Positions 42,254 through 51,779 are shown, counted from the first letter of the stretch. The stretch: DNA of 64,000 nucleotides from JADGNZ01 sp963715895 (GCA_963715895.1 OY970284.1:6448001-6512000), one strand, 5' to 3'. The notes: generated from the letters alone by a model not told the origin. Made by a program: numbers and translations.

Positions 42254-43078
42254 TCAGCTCGCTACTGGTGTCTTGATCGGCGCCGGCGTCGAGGCGATGG
42301 CGTCGAGCACCTCGACGTTATGCACGACGTCGCGGCTTTCCTTCGAGGCGATGACGGCGATCATCGATGCCAGCAGCGGCGGCGGATAGAAGATCACCGT
42401 CCCGAACTGTGCCACTTCCAGATCCTTGATCATGATCGTCGGCGGGTGCGCGAAATCCGGCTCCGCGGCCAGGAGCGTGGCAAATTGCCATGCGCCGTCG
42501 CGAAAGAGGAGCAAGGCGTCGCCGATCAGATCGATTTCATCCTTCTTCAGCACGTCGTAGATGTCGGAAAGGACCGGCGAAAGCTCGTCGATCTCGCCGA
42601 CGACGCCGGTGACCTGGCTGGCGAGCACGGCGTTGACCGTATTGAAGTCGGTCTCGATCGCCGGCAGCGCCGGGCCGGGTGCGACCTGCTCGACGGCGAT
42701 GCCGAGGTCGAGATCGATGTGCGCATTCACCCCGGCCAGCATGTGCTGCACGATGATCGGCTCGGGATGAGCCGCGCCGTCGAACGCCACCCGCCAGCAA
42801 TGCGACGGCGGCGGGAACTGGCCGGGATGGAAGTAGCCGTTCAACGCGGCGAAGTAGCGGCTGGCGAAGGTCACATCGAAGCGCTGCATGCGCGGGCCAT
42901 CCTGGAAGAGGTTCTGCGCGATGGCGGCACGGATGGCGATGGTGATCCGTTTGTACAGCGCCGCGAAGTATCCGAGCCGGCTCTCATTCGCGATCGACCA
43001 GGCGATCACGCCCTGGATGGCGTCGACGACCTGATCGATCGTCGTCACGGCGGCGATGGGCGGCAGGGGTGTGGGCAT
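42254..43078 (-). CDS. DUF5995 family protein
   Basis: The 274-aa protein has a DUF5995 order: YFAALYKRITIAIRAAIAQN, FDVTFASRYFAALNGY, HPEPIIVQHMLAGVNAHI, DLDLGIAV, and a C-terminal helical region ending ASKESRDVVHNVEVLDAIA. The QHMLAGVNAHI-type motif suggests a helical protein with a His-rich active region. Function is unknown. The tandem array 3 lies 131 bp upstream. Confidence 0.8.
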   Translation of the reverse strand: MPTPLPPIAAVTTIDQVVDAIQGVIAWSIANESRLGYFAALYKRITIAIRAAIAQNLFQDGPRMQRFDVTFASRYFAALNGYFHPGQFPPPSHCWRVAFDGAAHPEPIIVQHMLAGVNAHIDLDLGIAVEQVAPGPALPAIETDFNTVNAVLASQVTGVVGEIDELSPVLSDIYDVLKKDEIDLIGDALLLFRDGAWQFATLLAAEPDFAHPPTIMIKDLEVAQFGTVIFYPPPLLASMIAVIASKESRDVVHNVEVLDAIASTPAPIKTPVAS

Positions 43079-43208
43079 GGATGAAAGTGTAGATGATGCC
43101 CTTCACACGCGTGCTGCGCTTACCCAGACTACGTCGGGCGGACCCACCGAATCCGGAGCCACCATCGGAGGCTTGACGTCAAAGTTGGTGGGTTTCGCTG
43201 GAAAAACC

Positions 43209-43502
43209 GCGAACTTCGCGGTTTAAGTCGCAAACTTCGCGGTTTAAGTCGCGAACTTCACGGGTCAAGTCACGAACTTCGCGGGTCAAGCCGCGAACTT
43301 CACGGGTCAAGCCGCGAACTTCACGGGTCACGCCGCGAACTTCACGGGTCAAGCCGCGAACCTCACGGGTCAAGCCGCGAACCTCACGGGTCAAGCCGCG
43401 AACCTCACGGGTCAAGCCGCGAACTTCACGGGTCAAGCCGCGAACTTCACGGGTCAAGCCGCGAAGTTCGCGGGTCAAGTCGCGAAGTTCGCGGGTAGAA
43501 GC
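43209..43502. repeat. Tandem array 3: fourteen 21-bp units
   Basis: Fourteen 21-bp units (GCGAACTTCACGG-type) lie upstream of the DUF5995 gene. On the minus strand a stem of GGCTT/AAGTT, pairing with G-U wobble, closes an 8-base loop. Outer units also contain CGCGAAGTTCGCG, a separate palindrome. One frame reads LTREVRG repeats but begins only at a TTG inside the array, so coding is doubtful. Confidence 0.95.
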
Positions 43503-43529
43503 GCCGATTTCGCGGCATCGTCCCCGAGG

Positions 43530-44312
43530 TTAACGCGCCTCGATGTGAATCGATCCGTTCGTCGTGCGGAGATGAAGCTCCGGGCCGCCACCGTTCAACG
43601 TGCCGCGCAGCTCGTGCCGGTTGTGCGACCCGGTCATGGTCACCGGCAGGTCGGTCTCGATCGATCCGTTGGTGTTCGCCGCATCGATGCGCGCTCCCAA
43701 CGTACGCGGCAGACGGGCGTGAATCCCGCCGTTCGTCGTTTCCAGGCGAATCGCGCGTCCGGCGGTGACCGTGGTCAGCTCGGCTTCGATCGTACCGTTC
43801 GTCGTTTCGGCATTGAGGTCGCCGGCGCAGCGCGTGAGGGTAATGCGACCATTCGTCGTCTCGATCTTGTGCGAGCCGCGCACGTCGCTGGCCTCGATGG
43901 CACCGTTGGTGTTGTCGATCCGCAGATCCATCGTACGGGGGACCATCACCTCGTAAGTCACCGTCATTTCCACATGGGTGCCCGCGATCCACTCGAAGAT
44001 GCCGTCGTTGTGCTTCGGGTACCTCGTGTCAACCGTCAGGCCGCCGTTCGGCTGGGCCAAAGCGATGGTCAGCGCCTTCATGGCGTCGCGCGCGGCGTCG
44101 CCGTCACGGCTCTCGACGTGTTTGAGCGCGTGAACGCGGATACGCGGCTGATCCCAGGCGCGGACGGTGATGTGTCCGTTGGTGTTCGTCAGCGAGAAGA
44201 CGGCCCCCGGGCGGACGTCGAAGGTGCGGTCGAACGCCTGATCGAGAGTGGTCGCGCCCGCGGCCGCGGCACTGAGGGCGAGGATGGCGGTGAGCAGGAT
44301 GCGCTTGAACAT
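43530..44312 (-). CDS. Secreted DUF4097-type adhesin-like protein
   Basis: The 260-aa protein has a signal peptide (residues 1-20, cleavage near AGA) and a right-handed beta-repeat body made of NTNGHITVRAWD-like and TTNGRITLTR, TTNGTIEAEL, TTNGGIHARL, TTNGSIHIEA units. This T-N-G repeat is the DUF4097 pattern. It may be an exported adhesin or envelope protein. Its role is not established. Confidence 0.85.
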   Translation of the reverse strand: MFKRILLTAILALSAAAAGATTLDQAFDRTFDVRPGAVFSLTNTNGHITVRAWDQPRIRVHALKHVESRDGDAARDAMKALTIALAQPNGGLTVDTRYPKHNDGIFEWIAGTHVEMTVTYEVMVPRTMDLRIDNTNGAIEASDVRGSHKIETTNGRITLTRCAGDLNAETTNGTIEAELTTVTAGRAIRLETTNGGIHARLPRTLGARIDAANTNGSIETDLPVTMTGSHNRHELRGTLNGGGPELHLRTTNGSIHIEAR

Positions 44313-44362
44313 GTCTCGATGTACGGAACAGATGGCCGCAGGTTGCAGCTACAATCCCTCCC

Positions 44363-46570
44363 GTGAAACGCGGCGGCGCGACCGCGCTCCTGTTCGCCAT
44401 GCTCGCCGCCATCGTCGGCGTATTACTGCTGAGGATGCCCGGCCCCGCCCCGCTTCCGGAATCGGCGCCGCCATCGTCCTTCTCCGCCGCGCGGGCCATC
44501 GCCTTCGAGCGCGAGATCCTCGGCGGCGATGTGCCGCATCCCGTCGGCACCGCGGCTCACGATGCGGTCCGTGACCGTCTGGCCGCCCGCTTCCGCCAAC
44601 TTGGCTACGACGTCACCATCCAGCGATCGTTCGCCTGCAGTCCGTACGTCACCTGCGCGCCGGTGGCAAACGTCATCGCACGCCTCCCCGGCGATGCCCG
44701 GCCTGACGCGCTGGTCCTGGCCGCGCACTACGACTCCGTTCCGGCCGGTCCCGGCGTCACCGACGACGGCATCGGCGTCGCCACGCTCGTGGAGACAGCC
44801 CGGGCGCTGCGCAAGGAACACTTCCGCAACCCGATCGTCTATCTGATCACCGACGCCGAAGAGGTGGCGCTACTCGGAGCGGAGGGCTTCGTCGCCGATC
44901 CGGCCTCGCTGCGCGGGACCGCCGCGGTGATCAATGTGGAAGCGCGCGGCACCGACGGACCAAGCTTCCTCTTCGAGACCAGCCGCGGCAACGCCTGGAT
45001 CGCCCGCGTGATGGCACGGTCGCTGCCGCGGCCGGCCACGAGCTCGCTCTATTACGACATCTACGAGCTGCTGCCGAACGACACCGACCTCACGGTCTTC
45101 AAACGCGCGGGCCTGGCCGGCGTCGGCTTCGGCAACATCGGACGCCCGATCCACTACCACACGCCGCTCGACAACTTCGCCAATGCAACGCCATCGACGC
45201 TGCAGCATCACGGCGATCACGTCCTGGCCATGGCGCGCGCGCTGGCCGCCACGAACCTCCGCCAGACGAGCAGCAACGCCGTCTGGTTCGACGTCCTCAC
45301 GTTCTTCATCATCTCGTGGCCGCAATACCTTTCGCTCGGGCTCGCCATCGCCAGCTTCGTCGTCCTGCTCGTGGCCGCCTTCAACATGAAGACGAGGCCG
45401 CGTGCGATCACGATCGGCGTCGGCTCGTTCTTCCTGAGCCTTGTGGCCACTTTCCTGGTTGCGCTGGGCGGTAACTGGCTCGCCGGCCTCCGCGCCGGCG
45501 GCGCCGTATGGGTCGCGCATCCCGGCCCGGCCATCGCCGCGGCCTGGCTCATCGGCGCGGTCGTCACGATCTTCGTCGCCCAGCGTCTCGTTTCGCGTGC
45601 CGGCGTCGATGGCCTCTTCCTGGGGCAGGCCCTCTGCTGGTCGGCCATCGCCGTGGCGCTGTCGATCGTGCTGCCGGGCGGAAGCTATCTGGCCATCGTC
45701 CCGGCGCTGGCGTGCGCTCTCTGCCTGATCTGGAAGATGAACGACGGCGCCGTCGCCGTCATCTGTGCATCCGCGGCCGCGATCGTGCTCTTCCCACTCG
45801 GACTGGCGCTGTACGACGCTCTGGGGCGTCCGATCCTGCCGTTCGTGGCTGTGCTGATCGCTCTGGTGACGACGACGTTCGCGCCGCTCCTGGCGAGTGT
45901 GCCCGGCCTCCGCCGTCCGCTGAATGCATCGCTGGCCGCCGGGGCCGTCGCCTGCGTCGCCATGGCGCTGATCGTTCCTACGCACGAAGCGAGCTCACCG
46001 AGGCATATCAACCTCGAGTATGTCGACGACGGCGTCGCCTCTCGCTGGCAGACGGATGCGCTGAGTCCCGAGATTCAGTACGCCGCGCATTTCAATCCGA
46101 CGCCGCAACCGGTCTACGAGTGGACCGCGCCTCCATTCCGGGCGCTCATCGCTCCCGCACCGCCCCTCGGACTGCCAGCAGCGGAACTGCAAGTCGTCCG
46201 CGACGATCGAAGCGGCGGCCGGCATCTGACGCTGCACCTTCGCTCCGCCCGCAACGCACCGCGCGTCGCCCTCCTCTTCCGAGCGCCGTCATTGGCCGCG
46301 CTACGCGTCAATGGCATCACCCCTCCCCCCATGACCCGCCCCCGCGGAGGGCTCGCTCCGGGATGGCATCGCGTCAGTGTCCGAGGAGCCTCGGAGGCGA
46401 CGATCGAGATCGACCTCACCCGCGACGAGCCGATCGACGCGGTGATCGTCGACAGCTCGTTCGGCCTGCCACCCTCAGGCACCGCCCTCGCCCACGCCCG
46501 CGGCGCGTCCCTGGCGATCCCCGTTCAGGAAGGCGATCTCACGACGACGATGCGGCGGATGCGGTTGTAA
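44363..46570 (+). CDS. M28-family membrane-associated peptidase
   Basis: The 735-aa protein has an N-terminal hydrophobic helix, an M28 catalytic domain and a C-terminal membrane region with about eight helices. Zinc ligands are recognisable: LAAHYDSV (His ~122), TDDGIGVA (Asp ~134), DAEEVALLGAEGF (Glu ~166) and HYHTPLDNF (His ~265). The layout resembles ER aminopeptidase-like M28 peptidases fused to a membrane domain. The C-terminal domain (residues 560-735) is soluble beta-rich. Substrate is unknown. Confidence 0.85.
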   Translation: MKRGGATALLFAMLAAIVGVLLLRMPGPAPLPESAPPSSFSAARAIAFEREILGGDVPHPVGTAAHDAVRDRLAARFRQLGYDVTIQRSFACSPYVTCAPVANVIARLPGDARPDALVLAAHYDSVPAGPGVTDDGIGVATLVETARALRKEHFRNPIVYLITDAEEVALLGAEGFVADPASLRGTAAVINVEARGTDGPSFLFETSRGNAWIARVMARSLPRPATSSLYYDIYELLPNDTDLTVFKRAGLAGVGFGNIGRPIHYHTPLDNFANATPSTLQHHGDHVLAMARALAATNLRQTSSNAVWFDVLTFFIISWPQYLSLGLAIASFVVLLVAAFNMKTRPRAITIGVGSFFLSLVATFLVALGGNWLAGLRAGGAVWVAHPGPAIAAAWLIGAVVTIFVAQRLVSRAGVDGLFLGQALCWSAIAVALSIVLPGGSYLAIVPALACALCLIWKMNDGAVAVICASAAAIVLFPLGLALYDALGRPILPFVAVLIALVTTTFAPLLASVPGLRRPLNASLAAGAVACVAMALIVPTHEASSPRHINLEYVDDGVASRWQTDALSPEIQYAAHFNPTPQPVYEWTAPPFRALIAPAPPLGLPAAELQVVRDDRSGGRHLTLHLRSARNAPRVALLFRAPSLAALRVNGITPPPMTRPRGGLAPGWHRVSVRGASEATIEIDLTRDEPIDAVIVDSSFGLPPSGTALAHARGASLAIPVQEGDLTTTMRRMRL

Positions 46571-46616
46571 CGTCGGAGGCCTTCGTCAAATATTGGACGG
46601 AGGAAGGAATAGAGTC

Positions 46617-46645
46617 TTGACCTTCTAGAAATTGATACGTAATCT
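46617..46645 (+). promoter_or_regulatory. Candidate promoter for the secreted protein gene
   Basis: TTGACC and TAATCT are spaced by 17 bp in the only AT-richer stretch of the spacer. The transcript would have a ~75-base leader before ATG 46726, which has an AAGGAG site. Confidence 0.55.
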
Positions 46646-46725
46646 AATCCGCCATACAAAGGTCAGGAGAACTGCAACGGCAGACTCTCGACAATCCATG
46701 TCTCACTCGATCAAGGAGCCCCAAC

Positions 46726-47688
46726 ATGCGTCTCACATTACTGGCATTTCTATTCTCGGTTCCGGTTCTGGCCGCCGACCCCCCATCCGTACTTTGGAGC
46801 CGCTTTGATCCGACGCCTAGACCAGTGTTCATCGCCGCAACGTCAATGGTGATGGCCGATGGCGCACCGTCTGCGATCGTTCCTGAGGATTGGCGGGTTC
46901 AACAACAGAGATTCGGCGCCATGGTCTCCCAGCTTGCTGCGCGACGGCCTACCGAAGCTTCGGCTCCCAGCGTCCACACAACGACCATGCCGTGCCGCGG
47001 CGTCATGATGAATGAGTCCGCGCTTGAACCTCTCGTCGACAGACATACACGGCACGATGCGATTACGAACGCTCGGGCCATCGTTGCTGGCACGATCATT
47101 AGCGTAACGCCTGGATTCTTTTACGGTAGCCCCGGCTCGCTTATCGAGCTCAGCAGCCTGGAAAAGCTCAAGCTCGATCGCTCATACAGTGCCGTTCACG
47201 ACACTGTTTACCTGCGGCTTCCCTACGCTCATTTCGTAAGCGGCGGTACAGAATATTGCCGAGAGTCGCACCCTGGCTACTACGTTCCGCATGCGGGCGA
47301 TAAACTCTTAGTGTTTGCGTACGAACCGCCTTCTGACGCAACCGGTACATTCATTTACTCGACGTCCAGTGACGTCATCACGCAATCTGCCGGTGAAACT
47401 CCTGCGAGAGTGCCCAAGTCGATGCCGTTCTTCGACAGTCCAACGGCGGCGATATCATCGATCGTATCCGCGATTCGCTCTACTCTCTCCGATGACCGCC
47501 GCATTGTCGGCCCACGCGACGGAGGGCTCAATGAGATTCGCGCTGTGTTGCGCAATGGTAGCCGCTCTCTTGGCGTCTCCGGGCTATGCTCAATTTTGCA
47601 GCCAATCCGAACGCAGCGGCCTGACGGGCAACTCCATCAGCTTCAGTGCAGGACCGGCTGTGGCGGGCGTGACACAGACGGCGATTGA
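46726..47688 (+). CDS. Secreted protein, unknown
   Basis: The 320-aa protein has a signal peptide through VLAADP and a mixed body with PCRGVMMNESAL and HAGDKLLVFAYEPPSD segments. No family is recognised. Its 3' end overlaps the start of the next reading frame by 158 bp, which is longer than a normal overlap. The natural stop may lie upstream and the last ~50 residues may be read-through past a frameshift. The product is likely envelope-associated. Confidence 0.5.
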   Translation: MRLTLLAFLFSVPVLAADPPSVLWSRFDPTPRPVFIAATSMVMADGAPSAIVPEDWRVQQQRFGAMVSQLAARRPTEASAPSVHTTTMPCRGVMMNESALEPLVDRHTRHDAITNARAIVAGTIISVTPGFFYGSPGSLIELSSLEKLKLDRSYSAVHDTVYLRLPYAHFVSGGTEYCRESHPGYYVPHAGDKLLVFAYEPPSDATGTFIYSTSSDVITQSAGETPARVPKSMPFFDSPTAAISSIVSAIRSTLSDDRRIVGPRDGGLNEIRAVLRNGSRSLGVSGLCSILQPIRTQRPDGQLHQLQCRTGCGGRDTDGD

Positions 47689-48705
47689 CCAATGGTCAAA
47701 CTCCTGTCCGGGCTCAGCGGGCCAAAAATTTCCCAGCCTCGCCGTCAACAGTAACCAATCGGATGCCAACCCGCAAATCGCAGTCATTTATCATAGCGAG
47801 GCGGGAGAGCGTTGTGGCGCGACCACTTCCTTTACGCCATTTCCGGGAAGCACGCCGATACCAGTCCAAATTGATCTCTGGGCGAGCGCTGGCGGGTACA
47901 GTTGTGAACCAATTTCTGACAGTCTTGCTCATGAAATAGGTCACGTGCTTGGGCTCGCCGACGCCCCAAATCCATCGACCACGTGCGCTGGTTTCATCAT
48001 GGGCGGCCGCGCCCCAGGGGGTACACGAACGATTACGCCCGGTGATTGCGATACGGCCAACGCGAATTGGACGACCACGGCTGAAACGCCACCACCACCA
48101 CCTACCTCCCCCGATCCCGGGCCGGGCGGATGCATTACCGACTGCGACGGGGGCGTCGAAAACACTACCGGTGCTGGTAGCGATCCACTTGTCATCAGCT
48201 GGAGCGGGCAATACAGACTTTCGGGCCTCAATGATCCCGTGCAATTCGACATTAACGCGAGTGGCCATGCCTCGACGATCGGCTGGACGGCTCGTGATTC
48301 GGACGTCGCCTTCCTCGCGCTCGATTTGAACGGCAACGGAAAGATCGACGACGGCCGGGAGTTGTTCGGGAACGCCATGCCCTTAGGCCAGGGTGGTCGT
48401 GCGTCGAATGGCTTCGTCGGGCTCGCTCAGTACGATTTGGAATGGAGACGGCGTTATCGATGCCGCGGATCCCGTTTGGAACGAACTGCTTCTGTGGGTT
48501 GACGCGAACCACAACGGCGTCTCGGAACCGAACGAGTTGCACCACATTACCGAGTCCTCGATCACGGCAATCGAGCTCGATCATCATTGGACGGGCCGGC
48601 GCGATCCATCCGGAAATCGATTCGGATACGAAGGTCACCTTCACGAAGGTACACGTGTCAGATCGTTCTACGGACGTTTTCTTTGTGACAGCATCGCAGC
48701 CCTGA
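47531..48705 (+). pseudogene. Frameshifted secreted zincin with EF-hand-like C-terminus
   Basis: ATG 47531 with GGAGGG gives a signal peptide and a zinc metalloprotease-like domain with LAHEIGHVLGLAD. A Pro-rich linker leads to LDLNGNGKIDDGRELFG. An extra G in the TTGGAATGGAGAC stretch (near 48438) shifts the frame; the +1 frame continues with NGDGVIDAADPVWNELLLW and NHNGVSEPNELHHI. A second +1 shift near 48630 leads to TKVHVSDRSTDVFFVTASQ. Both are consistent with single-base insertions. The gene is broken, or the sequence contains errors. Confidence 0.75.
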
Positions 48706-48726
48706 CGAACCAACGGCCCCGAGGCA

Positions 48727-49434
48727 TCAATTCAACTTGTAGTTGATCGTGAGGCAGAAGTTCGACTCCACCGGCTGGCCATCCCGTTCGCCGGGTTTGA
48801 ACTTCCACATCCGGGCCGCTTCGAGAGCGGCGTAGGTCAGCGGTGTGGGTAACGCCTTTACGACCCGAGGCTCGGCAACGGAGCCATCCGGCATGATCTT
48901 CATCCACATGATGACAATCCCTCGGGCTCTGAACTGGCGCGCGCCGTCCGGGTATTGCGGGGGCACGTATTTCAATACCGTCGGCTTCGTCTGATCGGCT
49001 CTGGGCTTCGGACATTCCGCGGGATTGGGATCGGTGAGGATGTTCTGCTTCAGAACGGCGCCCGGATCGCCAAACATCGACAAGTCGCTCTCGGCTGCCT
49101 TTGGGTAGAGCGTCTGTGCCATATCCCAGTGCCAGATCGCAGCGTCGTGGTCGCCCAGCCCCTCCTCGGCGATCGCGATCTGAATCAGGGGAACGACCAG
49201 CACGTAGGTCGTCTCATCACTCGGCCCGAGCCGTCCCATCATCTCGTTTGTGAGCTTTCGGAGAATCGGGAGAGCCGATTGGTACGACTTCACTTTCAGC
49301 ATGGCGGACGTCGTCGCCAACTGACTCGCCCACCGTTCGGCGACCGCTTTCTCCACGGCCATCGCCGAGGGTGAGATCGCGATGAAGATCGCGATCAGCG
49401 AGAACGAGATCCTGCGCAGAGTTACGATGCCCAT
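48727..49434 (-). CDS. TonB-C domain protein with N-terminal helical repeats
   Basis: The 235-aa protein has a signal peptide ending SAMA, a TPR-like helical part (QSALPILRKLTNEMMGRLGP; IAEEGLGDHDAAIWHWDMAQ) and a C-terminal TonB-type domain: YPDGARQFRARGIVIMWMKI, DGSVAEPRVVKALP, ALEAARMWKFKP. It may be a periplasmic partner for a TonB-dependent receptor, or a non-canonical TonB-like protein. Its start overlaps the 3' end of the frameshifted GH25 gene by 13 bp. Confidence 0.8.
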   Translation of the reverse strand: MGIVTLRRISFSLIAIFIAISPSAMAVEKAVAERWASQLATTSAMLKVKSYQSALPILRKLTNEMMGRLGPSDETTYVLVVPLIQIAIAEEGLGDHDAAIWHWDMAQTLYPKAAESDLSMFGDPGAVLKQNILTDPNPAECPKPRADQTKPTVLKYVPPQYPDGARQFRARGIVIMWMKIMPDGSVAEPRVVKALPTPLTYAALEAARMWKFKPGERDGQPVESNFCLTINYKLN

Positions 49435-50055
49435 TCAGCGGTGAGCTGGTCCTTATCGAAGCTGTACGAATTGCAATCGAGTTTGCCGCTCGTATCGCCG
49501 GGAATGCCGTCCACCGTGTTCGGCGACAGGCCTGTCGTCGAATCGGTGTACTGCCACAACCAGATCGATCCAGCTCACCTGCGGAACCGGATTCGCGTTG
49601 TAGTGAGCCAGCCAGAGCCGATGGTATCCGAAGAACTGGTCGCTCTGGTCGTCCATTTCCGTTTTGAAGAGGCCACCGCAGTACAGCACCGGCTTCCGGC
49701 CGATCGCCTCGGCGACCAGCGTCAGGAACTGGCGCGCCTGATCGAGCGTCATCTGGTTGCCGTCGGTCTCCTCGAAGTCGAGAGCGACGAGCGTTTGGGC
49801 ATCGGGCTGCGCGACCGATAGGAAATTGTCGACCTGACCCTGAACGTCGGCGTTCGTTCCCCAGTGATACGCGCCCCAAAGGAGACCAGCATCGAGAGCA
49901 GGCTGGCGCCGCGTGGCGTACCCGGAGTCTTTCCCCGTTTGTCCGGTGGTCGCTTTGTGGATGATGCCCCAGATCCCTGAATCTGCGGCCTGCTGGAAAC
50001 TGGTGACCGTATCGTTGTGGTAGAGATCGACGACCCTGAGATTGATGTCGGCCAT
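49422..50055 (-). pseudogene. Frameshifted GH25-like lysozyme
   Basis: The upstream frame encodes a glycosyl hydrolase 25-like domain: VVDLYHNDTVTSFQQAADSG, LLWGAYHWGTNADVQGQVDN, LDFEETDGN, RKPVLYCGG and LWLAHYN. A shift after VPQVSWIDL changes the frame. The other frame continues WQYTDSTTGLSPNTVDGIPG and DCNSYSFDKDQL, then TAA at 49422. That is the expected GH25 C-terminus. The break lies in the TCTGGTTGTGG stretch. Without repair the enzyme would lack its end. Confidence 0.75.
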
Positions 50056-50127
50056 GATGCGCGCCCTCCTTTCAGGTTAGACGGACCGGCCGTGCCGAAA
50101 CCGCCGGCCACCATTCCACCACAAAAG

Positions 50128-50154
50128 CGAAGGCCCGCGCGAGGCGGGCCTTCG
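50128..50154 (-). terminator. Terminator after rplQ
   Basis: Stem CGAAGGCCCGC/GCGGGCCTTCG with a 5-base loop, followed on the minus strand by CTTTTGTGG, 9-35 bp after the rplQ stop. It closes the ribosomal-protein super-operon. Confidence 0.85.
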
Positions 50155-50162
50155 GGATCGGC

Positions 50163-50738
50163 TTACTTGCCGCTTTTCTTCTTGGTGGTCGTCTTCGGCT
50201 TTGCTTTGGCCTTGGCGGGCTCTTTCTTCGGAGCTGCCTTCTTCTTCGTGGCAGTCTTCTTAGCCGGCTTCTTCGGCTCTTCGTCGCCCTCTTCTTCCGC
50301 TTCGACCTTCGCTTTTGGCTTTGGCTTCTTCGGAGCAGCTTTGGCCTTCTTCGCCGGAGCCTCTTCCTTCGTTTCGGTCTCGAGCTTGTAGTCGACGAAC
50401 TCCAGGATGGCTACCTCGGCGGCGTCACCGCGGCGAGGTCCGAGCTTGATGATGCGGGTGTAGCCACCGGGACGATCGGCGAACCGCGGCCCCAGGGTAT
50501 CGAACAGCTTGGCGACCATGGTTTCGTCGACGACGCGCACGGCCTGACGGCGATTGTGAACGCTGTCGGTTCGGGCCAGGGTGATGAGGCGCTCGATCTG
50601 CGGGCGCAACTCCTTGGCCTTCGGCAGTGTGGTGATGATGCGTTCCTTGTCGATCAGGGAGGCGAGCTGGTTGCGGAAGAGCGCGTTGCGATGCGCACTC
50701 GTGCGACCCAGCTTGCGATTGACCATTCCGTGTCTCAT
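50163..50738 (-). CDS. rplQ: 50S ribosomal protein L17 with long Lys/Ala-rich tail
   Basis: The 191-aa L17 has the conserved RHGMVNRKLGRTSAHRNALF, then KERIITTLPKAKELRPQIER and GYTRIIKLGPRRGDAAEVA. After residue ~120 a 70-residue tail of KAAPKKPKPKAK, EEEGDEEPKK, KKAAPKKEPAK and similar runs is added. The tail is basic and disordered and is not usual for L17. It is the last gene of the operon. Confidence 0.97.
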   Translation of the reverse strand: MRHGMVNRKLGRTSAHRNALFRNQLASLIDKERIITTLPKAKELRPQIERLITLARTDSVHNRRQAVRVVDETMVAKLFDTLGPRFADRPGGYTRIIKLGPRRGDAAEVAILEFVDYKLETETKEEAPAKKAKAAPKKPKPKAKVEAEEEGDEEPKKPAKKTATKKKAAPKKEPAKAKAKPKTTTKKKSGK

Positions 50739-50774
50739 TGCGTTCCCCTCACTTTCCTCGTCCGGCGGAGATGA

Positions 50775-51758
50775 CTAATCGCGCATCTCGGCGCCGCGGG
50801 CGGCCTTGGTCATACCGAATGACAGACCGAGGGACGCAAGAACGTCCTTGATCTCATCGAGCGACTTGCGGCCGAAGTTTTTGGTCGACAGCATCTCCCG
50901 CTCGGTGCGCTGCACGAGATCGCCGAGCGTGCGGATGTTGGCGTTCTTGAGGCAGTTCGCAGAGCGGACGGAGAGGTCGAGCTCCTCGATCGGCTTGGTG
51001 AGCATCTCGGCCATGCGCGGATCGACTTCCGGCATCGAAACGTCTTCCGCCTCTTCACCGCGCGCTTCGAACTGGCTGAAGATGCGGAGGTGATCGCCGA
51101 GAAGGTCGGCGGCAAGGCCGACGGCTTCCTGGGGCGAGACGGCGCCGTTGGTCCACACTTCGATGACCAGCTTGTCGTAGTCGGTCATCTGGCCGACACG
51201 GGCTCCTTCGACGTGATAGTTCACGCGGCGGACCGGCGAATGGATCGAATCGATGGGGATGTAACCGAGCGGCAGATCGCCATCGGAATTGCGGTCGGCC
51301 ACCTGGTAGCCGCGGCCGCGCTTGAGACGCGCCTCGAGCTTGAGCGAGCCTTCCTTCGACAACGTGGCGATGTGCGCCGCCGGGTCGAGGATCTCGACGT
51401 CCGAATCACTCTCGAAGTCGGCGGCGGTTACGACGCCAGGGCCCTTCTTCTCGAGATAAAGCGTCTTCGGACCCTCGCCGTGCATGCGGAAGGGGACCTG
51501 TTTGAGGTTGAGGACGACGTCGGTCATGTCTTCGACCACGCCGGTGAGCGATGAAAACTCGTGGAGCACGCCTTCGACGCGGACGGCCGTGATCGCTGCG
51601 CCCTCAATCGATGAGAGCAGCACACGACGGAGGGCATTGCCAATCGTCGTACCGAAGCCGCGCTCGAACGGCTGGGCGACGAACCGGCCGTAGTTCGGCG
51701 TGAGAGTTTCGGCATCGTAATCGAGCTTTTTGGGTTTCTGGAAATCTGACCACAACAT
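50775..51758 (-). CDS. rpoA: RNA polymerase alpha subunit
   Basis: The 327-aa alpha subunit has the N-terminal assembly domain (EPFERGFGTTIGNALRRVLL type segment, here QPFERGFGTTIGNALRRVLL) and the C-terminal helix-hairpin-helix domain with LDLSVRSANCLKNANI and TEREMLSTKNFGRKSLDEIK. It assembles beta and beta' and contacts UP elements. It is followed by rplQ and preceded by rpsD with a heptamer repeat in the spacer. Confidence 0.98.
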   Translation of the reverse strand: MLWSDFQKPKKLDYDAETLTPNYGRFVAQPFERGFGTTIGNALRRVLLSSIEGAAITAVRVEGVLHEFSSLTGVVEDMTDVVLNLKQVPFRMHGEGPKTLYLEKKGPGVVTAADFESDSDVEILDPAAHIATLSKEGSLKLEARLKRGRGYQVADRNSDGDLPLGYIPIDSIHSPVRRVNYHVEGARVGQMTDYDKLVIEVWTNGAVSPQEAVGLAADLLGDHLRIFSQFEARGEEAEDVSMPEVDPRMAEMLTKPIEELDLSVRSANCLKNANIRTLGDLVQRTEREMLSTKNFGRKSLDEIKDVLASLGLSFGMTKAARGAEMRD

Positions 51759-51779
51759 ACGAGCGGCCTCCTCATGTTG

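Noticed and set aside
43179..43478. Coiled-coil protein encoded by array 3
   Set aside because: Only a TTG inside the array is available, and the frame starts and ends with the repeat.
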